This document shows, in pieces, positions 25,746-35,087 of a DNA stretch of 64,000 bases (positions are counted from its first letter, which is position 1; each line of letters begins with the position of its first letter). The DNA is taken from contig NZ_JADDXT010000002.1 of the NCBI RefSeq assembly GCF_015330165.1, positions 4,181,646 to 4,245,645 of the forward strand. Reading direction: 5' to 3'. Source of the DNA: Zobellia roscoffensis. GTDB lineage: Bacteria; Bacteroidota; Bacteroidia; Flavobacteriales; Flavobacteriaceae. The notes under the pieces were generated by a model. The model worked only from the letters and a program-made list of their open reading frames with translations, was not told where the DNA came from and did no database searches. The translations under genes and the position numbers were made by a program.

Positions 25746-27074
25746 ATGAAAATCCTCAAACGCATACTTTTAATTTTATTCGTAATTATAACAGTGGCAG
25801 TGTATTTTAATTTCCCCAAACTAAATTTCATATCCGGCTATGCTTCAAAAAATATGGCTTCTACTGTTTTTATAACAGATCGTAGCGCCAAGTCTATTGA
25901 ATTGAATGATAATGATGTGCCTCTCATAAATCTTGCCGATGTTGAGACCGACGGCAAAAGTGCATCTGCCTCTGTATTTGGACTTATGGAGCGAAAAGCA
26001 ATATGTCACGAGGGACTGGGCTGCACTTTGGTAAACAAGGATTATGACCCAAATGTTACGATGCCCGTTCCACAGCGTGTTAAAAATGAAAATAATTTGG
26101 TTTTCCCATATGGGGATAAAGAAGCCAAAGACACCGTTTTTAGCAATGTGGATTATGATATACTAAAAAAGGGAATCAATAGTGCTTTTACCAATAATGA
26201 AGTTCAAAAGACACGAACCGTTTTAGTCGCCCATAAAAACCATATTATTGGCGAAAAGTATTTGGATGGTTTCACTAAGGACACCCCTATTCTAGGATGG
26301 AGTATGACCAAAAGCGTACTCGCTACTTTGTATGGAATCCTAGAATACCAAGGTAAAATAGATTTGAACGAACCTGTAATTTTAGAAGGCTGGGAGAAAG
26401 ACAGTAGAAAAAAAATCACCTTGAACCACCTGTTACGTATGCAAAGTGGTCTAGCTTGGGATGAGGATTATACTTCTATTTCTGATGTGACGCGAATGCT
26501 TTTTATGGATGCCGATATGACCAATTCTCAGGCCAAAAAAGAAGCTATAGCACCACCAACTGAAGTCTGGAACTATTCTTCGGGAACCTCAAACTTATTA
26601 TCTGGCATTTTAAGAAAACGATTTAAATCTCACCAAGACTACATTAACTACCCGTATGAAGCCCTAATCGATAAAATAGGAATGAGTAGTATGCTCATTG
26701 AAACCGATATGAAAGGGAATTTTGTGGGTTCCTCTTATGCTTGGGCCACAACAAGGGATTGGGCTAAATTCGGCCTTTTATATCTTAACAAAGGAAATTG
26801 GAACGGAGAACAACTTTTTGACGAATCTTGGGTTGACTATGTTTCGGAACCAACTTTACATTCCGATGGTACTTACGGTGGTCATTTTTGGCTAAATGCT
26901 AACGGGAAATACCCAGATGTACCTAGAGACCTATATTCTGCTAATGGTTACCAAGGGCAACGTGTTTTTATAATTCCCTCTAAAGATTTAGTGGTAGTAC
27001 GAACCGGACTTGCCGAAGCTCCTGATTTTGACATCAACTTATTTTTGAAAAATATACTTGCGGCAATAAAATAA
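25746..27074 (+). CDS. Beta-lactamase-like serine hydrolase (class C/EstB fold), membrane-anchored or exported
   Basis: ATG at 25746 gives MKILKRILLILFVIITVAVYF, an N-terminal membrane anchor or signal. The serine-reactive SxxK tetrad is GWSMTKSVLATL with Ser186 and Lys189; the second motif is WNYSSGTSNLLSG. The tail TYGGHFWLNANG occupies the third-motif region. About 140 residues precede the catalytic domain. Such proteins hydrolyse esters, D-amino acid peptides or lactams; the substrate is unknown. It stands alone, followed by a terminator about 190 bases downstream. Confidence 0.85.
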   Translation: MKILKRILLILFVIITVAVYFNFPKLNFISGYASKNMASTVFITDRSAKSIELNDNDVPLINLADVETDGKSASASVFGLMERKAICHEGLGCTLVNKDYDPNVTMPVPQRVKNENNLVFPYGDKEAKDTVFSNVDYDILKKGINSAFTNNEVQKTRTVLVAHKNHIIGEKYLDGFTKDTPILGWSMTKSVLATLYGILEYQGKIDLNEPVILEGWEKDSRKKITLNHLLRMQSGLAWDEDYTSISDVTRMLFMDADMTNSQAKKEAIAPPTEVWNYSSGTSNLLSGILRKRFKSHQDYINYPYEALIDKIGMSSMLIETDMKGNFVGSSYAWATTRDWAKFGLLYLNKGNWNGEQLFDESWVDYVSEPTLHSDGTYGGHFWLNANGKYPDVPRDLYSANGYQGQRVFIIPSKDLVVVRTGLAEAPDFDINLFLKNILAAIK

Positions 27075-27188
27075 CTACACTATTTCAGGCTCACGAAATA
27101 CGTAAGAAAAAGCTTAACATACTTTTATTGTAATTACACAACAATTCCACCTTGCTACGCAACAATAGTTATGTAGTAAAGGAGGTTC

Positions 27189-27245
27189 ATGGTAAATTTA
27201 CAGTGTAGTAAAAAACAAGAAGTAAATTTTTTCATTTTCATATAG
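27189..27245 (+). CDS. Candidate 18-residue micro-ORF with a strong Shine-Dalgarno sequence
   Basis: ATG at 27189 opens an 18-codon frame (MVNLQCSKKQEVNFFIFI), preceded three bases earlier by AAAGGAGG (27178-27185), a full anti-SD match that is rare in Bacteroidota. A terminator hairpin begins 15 bases after the stop. The unit could be a tiny peptide gene or part of a small RNA. It is speculative. Confidence 0.3.
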   Translation: MVNLQCSKKQEVNFFIFI

Positions 27246-27260
27246 TGTTCTCGATGAAAG

Positions 27261-27288
27261 AGCCTTTTCCGGACAGGGAAGGCTTTTT
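27261..27288 (+). terminator. Terminator between the serine hydrolase and menB
   Basis: AGCCTT-TTCC pairs with GG-GAAGGCT around GGACA, followed by TTTTT. It could serve the serine hydrolase or the micro-ORF transcript. Confidence 0.75.
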
Positions 27289-27352
27289 CTGGTTTTAAGA
27301 GGGTTCATCTCCTCTCTTACCAATCTCCAATAAAAAAATACATTCCTAAGTA

Positions 27353-28201
27353 TCAAGGAATATATTTATTCTTGCCAAAATTAGGTTTACGCTTTTCCAA
27401 AAATGCATTTCTACCTTCTTTTGCTTCTTCGGTACCATAAGCCAGACGTGTAGCTTCACCTGCAAATACCTGTTGCCCCACCATACCATCATCTGTTAAG
27501 TTCATAGCAAACTTTAGCATTTTTATAGATGTAGGTGATTTTTCAAGAATTTCCTGTGCCCACTCGTACGCAGTATCCTCCAATTCATCATGGGGGATTA
27601 CGGCATTTACCATTCCCATTTCATAAGCTTCTTGCGCAGAATAGTTTCGTCCTAAAAAAAAGATTTCCCGAGCTTTTTTCTGACCCACCATTTTTGCCAA
27701 ATAAGCCGAACCATAACCACCATCAAAACTGGTTACATCTGCATCCGTTTGTTTAAAAATAGCGTGTTCCTTACTTGCTAAAGTCAGGTCACAAACCACG
27801 TGCAGACTATGCCCTCCACCAACAGCCCAGCCTGGCACTACTGCAATAACTGCTTTGGGCATAAAACGTATTTGACGCTGTACTTCAAGAATATTTAAAC
27901 GGTGCATCCCATCTTCGCCAACATAACCTTGATCACCCCTAGCCTTTTGATCTCCACCGCTACAAAAAGAATATATGCCATCTTTAGTAGAAGGACCTTC
28001 TGCAGAGAGTAAAACTACGCCAATAGAAGTGTCTTCTTGAGCATCATAAAAGGCCTGATAAAGCTCACTCGTAGTTTTAGGCCGGAATGCATTACGCACA
28101 TTTGGACGGTTAAAGGCTATACGAGCTACGCCATTGCTCTTTTTATAGGTGATATCTTCAAATTCTTTGGCTGTTTTCCAATCTGGTTTTTGCATGATCA
28201 T
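27353..28201 (-). CDS. menB: 1,4-dihydroxy-2-naphthoyl-CoA synthase
   Basis: The 282-residue crotonase-fold enzyme shows MenB-specific blocks: IAFNRPNVRNAFRPKT, the GDQKARGDQGY oxyanion and active-site loop, PGWAVGGGHSLHVVCDLTLAS, TDADVTSFDGGYGSAYLA with the conserved Asp, and the C-terminal EGRNAFLEKRKPNFGKNKY. It closes the naphthoate ring in menaquinone synthesis, the main respiratory quinone of this phylum. No other men gene is adjacent. It may start at the second Met (MQKPDW). Confidence 0.95.
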   Translation of the reverse strand: MIMQKPDWKTAKEFEDITYKKSNGVARIAFNRPNVRNAFRPKTTSELYQAFYDAQEDTSIGVVLLSAEGPSTKDGIYSFCSGGDQKARGDQGYVGEDGMHRLNILEVQRQIRFMPKAVIAVVPGWAVGGGHSLHVVCDLTLASKEHAIFKQTDADVTSFDGGYGSAYLAKMVGQKKAREIFFLGRNYSAQEAYEMGMVNAVIPHDELEDTAYEWAQEILEKSPTSIKMLKFAMNLTDDGMVGQQVFAGEATRLAYGTEEAKEGRNAFLEKRKPNFGKNKYIP

Positions 28202-28520
28202 AGTTTAAGCGTTGCAAAGTAAAGCAATTTGAAAAAAACAAACTCTACACTGCTTGAAGTATGAGAAAATAAAGTTTAGATAGATGAATACAATTAAAAA
28301 TTCAACTCACAAGTAGTCTAAAAGTAGGAACTACATGGAAGTAATAAATTTTTAAACATAGAACAAACACCGAATAATCCAATTAATTAGCCATATCGAG
28401 TTAGTTCTAATTCCAAAATTCACAACATTTAAGTAGGAATAAATAAATTTTTGGTAAGTTATAGAAGATAAAATTAGAAGTTTTTTTCCTGTTAATTAAA
28501 ACTTAAACTATCTTAGTTAC
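28202..28520. other. Divergent promoter region between menB and the PAS kinase
   Basis: About 320 AT-rich bases with no gene seen. TATCTTAG at 28508-28515 is a seven-of-eight match to the -7 consensus but lies only five bases before the kinase ATG, so its role is doubtful. Confidence 0.35.
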
Positions 28521-31133
28521 ATGAGTATTGAAAATCACCAACTCTATAACACAGATATTGCAGTCGCAGATTTGAACGCTATTGCACGGATAGGTTATTG
28601 GAAATTCAATATTAAAACACAAGAATTTCAGCTTGATAAGGTTACCTATGAAATTTTAGAACTACCTCATGGTACCCCTCATAAAAAAAAAGGAGTTGCT
28701 TTTTTCCAGGATAAATTACAATCCATAAAACAACTAATAACCACCTCCTTAAAAGAAAATATCCCATTAAATAATGTATTAAAGTTAAGTTCTATTGATA
28801 CAAGTGATATTTGGGTGCTTTTAATAGGTAAACGCAACTCAGAACACAAAGGTAATATAGAAATATCCGGATTGCTACAAGATATTACGGATAGGAAAAA
28901 ATCTGAAAATGAATTATCTAGAAAGAATGAACTACTAGATTTTACAGAGAATAAAGCAGGCTTAGGACATTGGAAGTGGGACTTGACCATGAATTTAATT
29001 ACATGTTCAGAAAACATATCTAGGATAATTGGCACTCCTATTGGCACTCCGGTTACCATTCAAAAATTAACGGAAGGGATACACCCTGAAGATTTAGAAT
29101 ATGCACTACAGCATTTAAAAAATTCAGTAAAAAATAAATTCTTTAAAACTCTTTTCCACCGATTTATTCTTAATAATGGTTCAGAGCGAGTAATTCAAGT
29201 TTTAGGAGAACCCATTTTTGATGATACCGATGAGCTGACGGGTTTTATGTGCAGCTCTCAAGATGTTACTGCCCGTAAATACTTTGAGAATGAGCTTCTT
29301 AAAAAAAATCAACTATTCTTAGTTGCACAGAAAAAAATAAAATTTGGATACTGGCAATGGGACCACAAGACTAATTTAGTCAATTGTTCCGAAAACATGT
29401 CTCGTTTTCTTAACATTGAGGAAAATACCAAATTCCCTTTAAACATCCTCTTAAAAGATGTACATCCTGAAGATATAGATTATGTACATGCGTGTTTAAA
29501 TGAAACCGTAAAAACAAAACTTTTTATAGCCTTTTCGCATAGAATTGTTAGAAACGATGCTATTAGATATATAAAAGTAAATGGAAAAGTAAATACGGAT
29601 AAAAACGGAAATGTTTTAGATGTTTTAGGAATTTCGCAAGATGTCACGGATCAGAAAGCTGTTGAAAATAAGCTCTTAAGCAAAAATCAGCTCTTAACGT
29701 TTGCAGAACAAATATCAAAAATTGGTCATTGGCAGTGGAACCTAATTACCAATACCATAGATTGGTCCCCTAATTTATATCGCATTTTTGAGCTTGATGT
29801 AAATTTAAAAATTGAATTTCAAACTTATTTCCATTATATACATCCGGATGACAGAGATAATGTAATGGCTAAAATCAATAAACTTCGGGAAACCAAAACT
29901 CATGAAAGTGTCACACACCGCATAATATTAGCCAACGGAAACATCAAAACAATATATTTATCTGCTACTGTTACCAATATAGAGTCTGGTGGTGTTATCG
30001 AAATGGTAGGCACCCTGCAAGATGTGAGCGAACACCGCGCAGAAGAAATCAAATTTAAAGGCCTTTTAGAATCTGCACCCAATGCAACTCTAATTATTGG
30101 GAAGGGCAATATTATCCAGATGATTAATAAAGAAGCCGTAAACTTATTTGGCTATACTTCTGAAGAACTTGTAGGAAAGTCTCTTAATCTTCTTATACCT
30201 TCTAGGTTTGACGAAAAACGAAAACCAGCGAGAAAAAAATTTCAAAAAAACCCTAAAGTGCTAAAGCTAGATTTAGGAGAGGATTTTTACATGATAGACA
30301 AATCTGGTAAGGAAATCCCAGTTGAAGCAACACTTGGCCCACTACAAAACAAGGGAGGGCTACTTATATCTATGGCCATACGCAATATTACAGACGAAAA
30401 GCTTTATCAATATAAAATTTTAAATGCTAAAGAAGAACTAGAACTCCTAACCAAAGAGCTTACCGATCAAAATCATCAACTTGCAGATTTCACCCAAATT
30501 ACCTCTCACAACTTACGTGCACCGGTCAGCAACCTAAACTCTCTTTTAGAGATTTATAAAATAATGGATGACGAAGAAGACCGCAAAGAGTTATTTTTAA
30601 AATTTGAGACTGTAATCAGTCATTTAACTTCTACACTTAATACATTAATTGAAGCATTAAACGCTAAAAATAATACCGCTATTGATCGTCGTGAAGTTTC
30701 ATTTAGCAGTACTTTAATTAAAACTGAAGAAATATTTACGGCTGAAATTTTAAGTACCAAAGCTGTAATTAAAAGTGATTTTTCGGAGGTTGACTCTATA
30801 TTTTACCATAAGATCTATTTAGAGAGCATTTTTCAAAATTTAGTGGGAAATGCACTAAAATATAAATCTGACGATCGTACTCCGGAAATAGAAATTTTTT
30901 CAAAAATTGATAAAAACAAGGTAACCCTATGCTTTAAAGACAATGGTTTAGGAATAGACTTAAAAAGACATGGTCATAAAGTTTTTGGGTTAAATAAAGT
31001 TTTCCATAACCATCCTGAAGCAAAAGGGATTGGTTTATTTATGACAAAAACCCAAATTGAAGCTATGGGTGGCAAAATAGTAGTAGAGAGTAAGGTCAAT
31101 GAAGGCACTACTTTTAGTATTCATTTTAATTAA
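28521..31133 (+). CDS. Multi-PAS sensor histidine kinase
   Basis: The 870-residue protein is soluble-looking, with no membrane segment. It has four related PAS units in tandem, each beginning with a G-x-W-x-W/F core (RIGYWKFN, GLGHWKWD, KFGYWQWD, KIGHWQWN) and ending in a DVT-type linker, then a fifth PAS (LESAPNATLIIGKGNIIQMI, residues ~518-635). The HisKA domain has FTQITSHNLRAPVSNL with His663. The HATPase has FQNLVGNALKYK (N box), FKDNGLGIDL (G1) and AKGIGLFMTKTQIEAMGGK (G2). The receiver gene six bases downstream is its probable partner. Confidence 0.92.
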   Translation: MSIENHQLYNTDIAVADLNAIARIGYWKFNIKTQEFQLDKVTYEILELPHGTPHKKKGVAFFQDKLQSIKQLITTSLKENIPLNNVLKLSSIDTSDIWVLLIGKRNSEHKGNIEISGLLQDITDRKKSENELSRKNELLDFTENKAGLGHWKWDLTMNLITCSENISRIIGTPIGTPVTIQKLTEGIHPEDLEYALQHLKNSVKNKFFKTLFHRFILNNGSERVIQVLGEPIFDDTDELTGFMCSSQDVTARKYFENELLKKNQLFLVAQKKIKFGYWQWDHKTNLVNCSENMSRFLNIEENTKFPLNILLKDVHPEDIDYVHACLNETVKTKLFIAFSHRIVRNDAIRYIKVNGKVNTDKNGNVLDVLGISQDVTDQKAVENKLLSKNQLLTFAEQISKIGHWQWNLITNTIDWSPNLYRIFELDVNLKIEFQTYFHYIHPDDRDNVMAKINKLRETKTHESVTHRIILANGNIKTIYLSATVTNIESGGVIEMVGTLQDVSEHRAEEIKFKGLLESAPNATLIIGKGNIIQMINKEAVNLFGYTSEELVGKSLNLLIPSRFDEKRKPARKKFQKNPKVLKLDLGEDFYMIDKSGKEIPVEATLGPLQNKGGLLISMAIRNITDEKLYQYKILNAKEELELLTKELTDQNHQLADFTQITSHNLRAPVSNLNSLLEIYKIMDDEEDRKELFLKFETVISHLTSTLNTLIEALNAKNNTAIDRREVSFSSTLIKTEEIFTAEILSTKAVIKSDFSEVDSIFYHKIYLESIFQNLVGNALKYKSDDRTPEIEIFSKIDKNKVTLCFKDNGLGIDLKRHGHKVFGLNKVFHNHPEAKGIGLFMTKTQIEAMGGKIVVESKVNEGTTFSIHFN

Positions 31134-31139
31134 AAAATT

Positions 31140-31550
31140 ATGAAAAACCCCTTTCACCTTTGTATTGTTGATGACGATGATATTTATAGGTTTACAATTA
31201 TTCAATCTGTAAAATTTTTAAAGATAGAACACACAACTTCTGTATTTCGTAATGGAGAAGAAGCACTCAACTACATCTTAGAAAACCAGAATAACCCTGA
31301 TGCTCTCCCCCATCTTATCCTTTTGGATATTGACATGCCTATTATGGACGGGTTTCAATTCTTAGAAGCATACAAGAATATTGAGTCTACTATAAGCAAA
31401 CAGATTCCTATTTATATGGTTTCCTCATCCGTGGACCCAGAAGATATAGAAAGAGCCAAAAGCTACTCATCTGTTGTAGACTATTTATCCAAGCCCTTAA
31501 AAAGCAACAAGCTTAAATCACTAATTGAAGAAACACTAGCATGTAAATAA
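31140..31550 (+). CDS. Single-domain response regulator (CheY-like)
   Basis: At 136 residues it is only a receiver: acidic pocket CIVDDDDIYRF, phosphoacceptor Asp63 in LLDIDMPIMDG, Ser/Thr switch YMVSSSV and Lys in DYLSKPLKSNKL. With no output domain it must act by protein contact or as a phosphorelay intermediate. Its start is six bases after the kinase stop, so it is co-expressed with it. The Rcp1/CheY-like receiver type often pairs with PAS/phytochrome-like kinases. Confidence 0.93.
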   Translation: MKNPFHLCIVDDDDIYRFTIIQSVKFLKIEHTTSVFRNGEEALNYILENQNNPDALPHLILLDIDMPIMDGFQFLEAYKNIESTISKQIPIYMVSSSVDPEDIERAKSYSSVVDYLSKPLKSNKLKSLIEETLACK

Positions 31551-31679
31551 TATATTAATTTATAAATTGATTCAACTTTTATTAACTGCCTAAAGATTAA
31601 ACATACACCTATTCCCCTCTATTATACAATAGTTTCAAATTCATTGTAAATGAGTAAGAAAAAAATACTTTAAGTACCA

Positions 31680-31704
31680 ATGCCATGAATAGTATTCATG
31701 GCAT
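31680..31704. repeat. Near-perfect 25-base inverted repeat
   Basis: Arms ATGCCATGAATA and TATTCATGGCAT are exact complements around a single G. It lies downstream of the receiver gene and just before the pseudogene. No T-run follows, so it is not a classical terminator; a protein-binding site or RNA hairpin is possible. Confidence 0.6.
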
Positions 31705-32045
31705 CTTAAAAATTGGTGCTTGGAAAATTAAATGTAGATACAGGGGTTTACGATATAGATAGCGCTGTGAGTAAATACTGTGATGCCTTAGACTAAATTA
31801 ACAAGAGGAGAGAAAACGCCTGTTGACACACCTAATAAAACCCTAATCAAAACTGCAGATGGATTAAAAGCTTTAATAGAATTTGGAACACACTTTAATT
31901 ATGAACCGAAGTTCTTCATAATCACCCAGAAACTACAAGGGTTGTATTCTTTATGACAAAGACCCAACTTAAAGCTGTGAGCAGAGAAATAAAAGTGTCT
32001 AATAAAGTAAACGAAGGTGCTACTTTTAGTATCCTTTTTGATTAA
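31705..32045 (+). pseudogene. Remnant of a PAS-type histidine kinase
   Basis: Fragments in shifting frames resemble the intact kinase. Near 31708 KIGAWKI continues, after a one-base shift, as NVDTGVYDID, a PAS start like RIGYWKFN. A middle piece reads LIEFGTHFNYEPKFFIIT, also PAS-like. From ~31911 to the stop at 32043, VLHNHPETTRVVFFMTKTQ and KVNEGATFSILFD align with the kinase C-terminus (VFHNHPEAKGIGLFMTKTQ, KVNEGTTFSIHFN). The G2 glycines are lost. It looks like a duplicated kinase that lost most of its length. The flanking 31551-31679 shows nothing else. Confidence 0.7.
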
Positions 32046-32075
32046 AACCTATGCTGCAATTTCACCTTGTTAAAA

Positions 32076-33320
32076 TCATTCTTGTTTATTCTTCACCTCT
32101 ATCCATTTTGAAAGATACTTTGTACTCTGCATGGTTTGATGCTGCAATAAACTCCCAATAAAATTTTGTTGACGGTGCATCTCTAAGTTTTGTAGTAAGT
32201 TTTCTAATACTATAGAAAAATGTTTGCTCAGTTCTTTTCTGCTGTACAGTTGATTAATTAGGTCCACACCATTGTGTTGCGCATCATGCCAATACTTCTC
32301 ATTGGTATACAATTCTATGCTCTCATGAGCAAAATCAATGGCAGTTTCGGTAATGACTCCACTCCATGGTAAACCTTCATGCATTCCTTCCGCACCTATG
32401 CCCGTAGTAATACTTGGTGTGCCGTTTTGCATAGCTAAAGTAAGTTTTCCCTTAATACCCGCACCAAAACGCAGCGGAGCAAGATTTACTCGTGAATTCT
32501 CTAATACTTTATTTGCATCTTTAGCCCATCCCTTAATTAGAAAACCTATTTCTGGTTTGTGCAGCTCCTTCACTTTTTGTGGCATGTACGCTCCATAAAC
32601 GGCAACCTGAGCATCTGGTAAAGCCTTTCTAATTAGAGGCCAAATTTCTTGATACAACCATATTACGGCATCAACATTTGGTGCATGTTTTCCATTCCCA
32701 ATACACACAAAATTTAATCGATCCTTAAAACTAGTCCAATTCCTTTGGTTCTCCATTTGTATTTCTTCCAAAAGGAACGGCAAATGTAAAAGTAAATTAG
32801 AGTCTAGTTTAACTTCTTTGACCAACAATTGAATCTCAAAGGTTGAAACCATCAATGACAAATCGCAACGAAGTATACTTGCTATTTCACGTTTTGCACT
32901 ATCATCCTTCAACCAAGACTGAACTGAAAAAGGAACTCCTTTTTTAAGAGACGTTTCCCTAACTTTTCTAAGAGAATGCAAATCTTCAGTATCTAATATT
33001 CTAATAGCATTAGGCACATTTTCAGAAACGCGCCATCCAAATTGTTCTTCGGTCAAAAATCGGTCAAACAGAACAATGCTAGGGTTTAATTCTTTAATAA
33101 AAGAATCAAAACCCGAATCGTTCAAAGTAATAGACCTTGATTCTATTTGAAGTGCATTAAGATCTAAAGAAAGTTCTGATTTTGACGCGGTACTAGTAAA
33201 AACGATACGGTACCCCTCCGCTTTAAAAAAGAGAAGAAGTTGAAGCATTCGGTTTCCCGCCGCAGTAGAAGCCGGTTCTGGCCAAGTAAAACCGATAACT
33301 AATAGTACACTCTCCTTCAC
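32076..33320 (-). CDS. Glycosyltransferase, GT-B fold (GT4-like)
   Basis: The 414-residue protein has an N-terminal Rossmann half (LLVIGFTWPEPASTAAGNRML with an acceptor-side loop) and a C-terminal nucleotide-sugar half. The latter shows FVCIGNGKHAPNVDAVIWLYQEIWPLI, AQVAVYGAYMP, and the donor motif VNLAPLRFGAGIKGKLTLAMQNGTPSITT. This corresponds to family 4-type transferases. It should move a sugar from a nucleotide donor to an envelope glycan or lipid at the inner membrane. It is not next to other glycan genes here and lies 60 bases downstream of the helicase gene on the same strand. Confidence 0.85.
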   Translation of the reverse strand: MKESVLLVIGFTWPEPASTAAGNRMLQLLLFFKAEGYRIVFTSTASKSELSLDLNALQIESRSITLNDSGFDSFIKELNPSIVLFDRFLTEEQFGWRVSENVPNAIRILDTEDLHSLRKVRETSLKKGVPFSVQSWLKDDSAKREIASILRCDLSLMVSTFEIQLLVKEVKLDSNLLLHLPFLLEEIQMENQRNWTSFKDRLNFVCIGNGKHAPNVDAVIWLYQEIWPLIRKALPDAQVAVYGAYMPQKVKELHKPEIGFLIKGWAKDANKVLENSRVNLAPLRFGAGIKGKLTLAMQNGTPSITTGIGAEGMHEGLPWSGVITETAIDFAHESIELYTNEKYWHDAQHNGVDLINQLYSRKELSKHFSIVLENLLQNLEMHRQQNFIGSLLQHQTMQSTKYLSKWIEVKNKQE

Positions 33321-33380
33321 TTTGCCCTACTTAAGAACTTAGGTTAGCTAATACAACACTTCTTATATCCCTTAAGGAAA

Positions 33381-34892
33381 CTACATCTTGGCAGCAAACA
33401 TACGAGAAATACTTGAACGCAATTTACGCTCATAATCCTCCTCTAACCATTCTTTGTAATTCTTGGTATTGTTCATAATACAATACGAATATTGACGTAC
33501 CCTATACTTGATCTCTTCCTTGAGTTCTTTTGCTAAAATACGCGCATCAAAAACATCTTCGGAATTTTCTACACAGATTTGGGCATGTTGATCAATACTT
33601 CGTTCAAGCACTATTTTAGACCTTAGACCTTGAGCAAAAACCTTTTTATACTCTTCCTTTATATTGAACTCAATGTTCGTTGAATCTTTGAACTTTTCAC
33701 GAAGTGCCGAGGGCATTTCATAAACGAATTCTTTCTCTATTTCCTCATCATTCTTGATATTTTCAAGATAGAAATCTGGGAAATGGAAAATCTCTTGCCA
33801 ATCAATTGGAGCATCCCAAAGACCAAAACGAGCTACGTTGTTTCCTAAATCTACAACCGTAAATTCACTCTTATTCTCTAAAATACGAGACCCACGACCA
33901 ATCATCTGAAAATACAGCGTAAGCGAACGTGTAGCCCTGTTCAAAATAATAGTTTCTACAGATGGTTCATCAAAACCCGTAGTAAGAATACTAACCGAAG
34001 TTAAAATAGCATCTGGTGTATTGGAAAACCACTCTAAAATTTCTTTACGTTCAGAAGAGGTATTTTTATTGTCTAGATGACGCACATTATAACCAGCCTT
34101 CTTAAACGTTTCATACACATAACGGGAGGTATTGATACCATTGTTAAATATTAACGTTTTTGTACCCTCAGCTATTTCTTTGTATGCCGATAGTAGCTTA
34201 CCCAACATACTTTGGTTGCTATACAGCTCATCTGATGATTTAACGGTATAATCCCCACTAATACCCAATTTGAGACTTTGCAGACTTACATCATAATTGT
34301 ACATATTTCCCTTGGCCAAGAAATTTCTCTTGATCAAAGCACCTATGGATTCCCCCACGATCAACTTTTGATAGTTGTCTTTCATGGGTAGTTTTATATT
34401 GGAACTCAAAGGTGTTGCGGTAACTCCTAAAATCGTAGATTTTTTAAAAAACTTAAATAGCTTTCTAAACGAATTGTAATGGGCTTCATCTATAATAACC
34501 AAGCCTATGTCATTTATCTCTACTTTCTCTTCTTGCAGCCTATTGTTAAGGGTTTCTACCATGGCTACAAAGCACATGAACTCATCTTGATCGGTAAGTT
34601 CCTTTACCTCACTATTAATGATCTTATTCTTAACACCAAAGCTTTTTAGCATTCTAGATGTCTGTGTACTTAGCTCTATACGGTGTGTAAGTACAACCAC
34701 TTTTTTACCCGTTTTCTCAATATAACGACGGGCAATCTCAGAAAAAACAACCGTTTTTCCGCCTCCCGTAGGTAATTGATAGAGTAAATTTCCTTTCTCT
34801 TCAGGATCTTCAAGATGCTTAAAAATGGTATTCAGATCTTCAATCTGATAGTCGTACAGCTGCTTTTCGGTAGTATTTTTTTTTAACTCCAA
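33381..34892 (-). CDS. Superfamily 2 DEAD/DEAH-type helicase
   Basis: Helicase motifs are clear: Q-like KQLYDYQIEDL, Walker A LPTGGGKTVVF (residues 41-47), VVVLTHRIEL (Ia), VIIDEAHYNS (II), LGVTATPLSS (III), then LIFNNGINTS, ILTSVSILTTGFDEPSV and FQMIGRGSRIL (VI). The C-terminal ~130 residues are a charged helical tail. The frame has only a TTG start at 34892, next to an A9 run; no ATG lies near, so the TTG is accepted. Members remodel DNA or RNA with ATP; the exact role is unknown. It lacks nuclease or methylase neighbours, so a restriction system is not supported. Confidence 0.85.
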   Translation of the reverse strand: MELKKNTTEKQLYDYQIEDLNTIFKHLEDPEEKGNLLYQLPTGGGKTVVFSEIARRYIEKTGKKVVVLTHRIELSTQTSRMLKSFGVKNKIINSEVKELTDQDEFMCFVAMVETLNNRLQEEKVEINDIGLVIIDEAHYNSFRKLFKFFKKSTILGVTATPLSSNIKLPMKDNYQKLIVGESIGALIKRNFLAKGNMYNYDVSLQSLKLGISGDYTVKSSDELYSNQSMLGKLLSAYKEIAEGTKTLIFNNGINTSRYVYETFKKAGYNVRHLDNKNTSSERKEILEWFSNTPDAILTSVSILTTGFDEPSVETIILNRATRSLTLYFQMIGRGSRILENKSEFTVVDLGNNVARFGLWDAPIDWQEIFHFPDFYLENIKNDEEIEKEFVYEMPSALREKFKDSTNIEFNIKEEYKKVFAQGLRSKIVLERSIDQHAQICVENSEDVFDARILAKELKEEIKYRVRQYSYCIMNNTKNYKEWLEEDYERKLRSSISRMFAAKM

Positions 34893-35087
34893 GTAGGGTC
34901 TAAAATTTAGTGTTCAATTATTGTAAGTAGGTGGGGTACCCCAAAATCTCAATTTCACAAAATTAAAGGAAATTTGTACTTATTTGAAATTTATTCGAGT
35001 TAAATCGATAAAAAGGCAAAATAAAAGCTTCTCACCTCCCTAAAAACGCGAGTGATTTTCATCTATTTAAAATAGAAAAATAATTCT

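Noticed and set aside
33381..34892. Restriction-modification system around the SF2 helicase
   Set aside because: No methyltransferase, nuclease or specificity gene is adjacent; the neighbours are a glycosyltransferase and a dehydrogenase.
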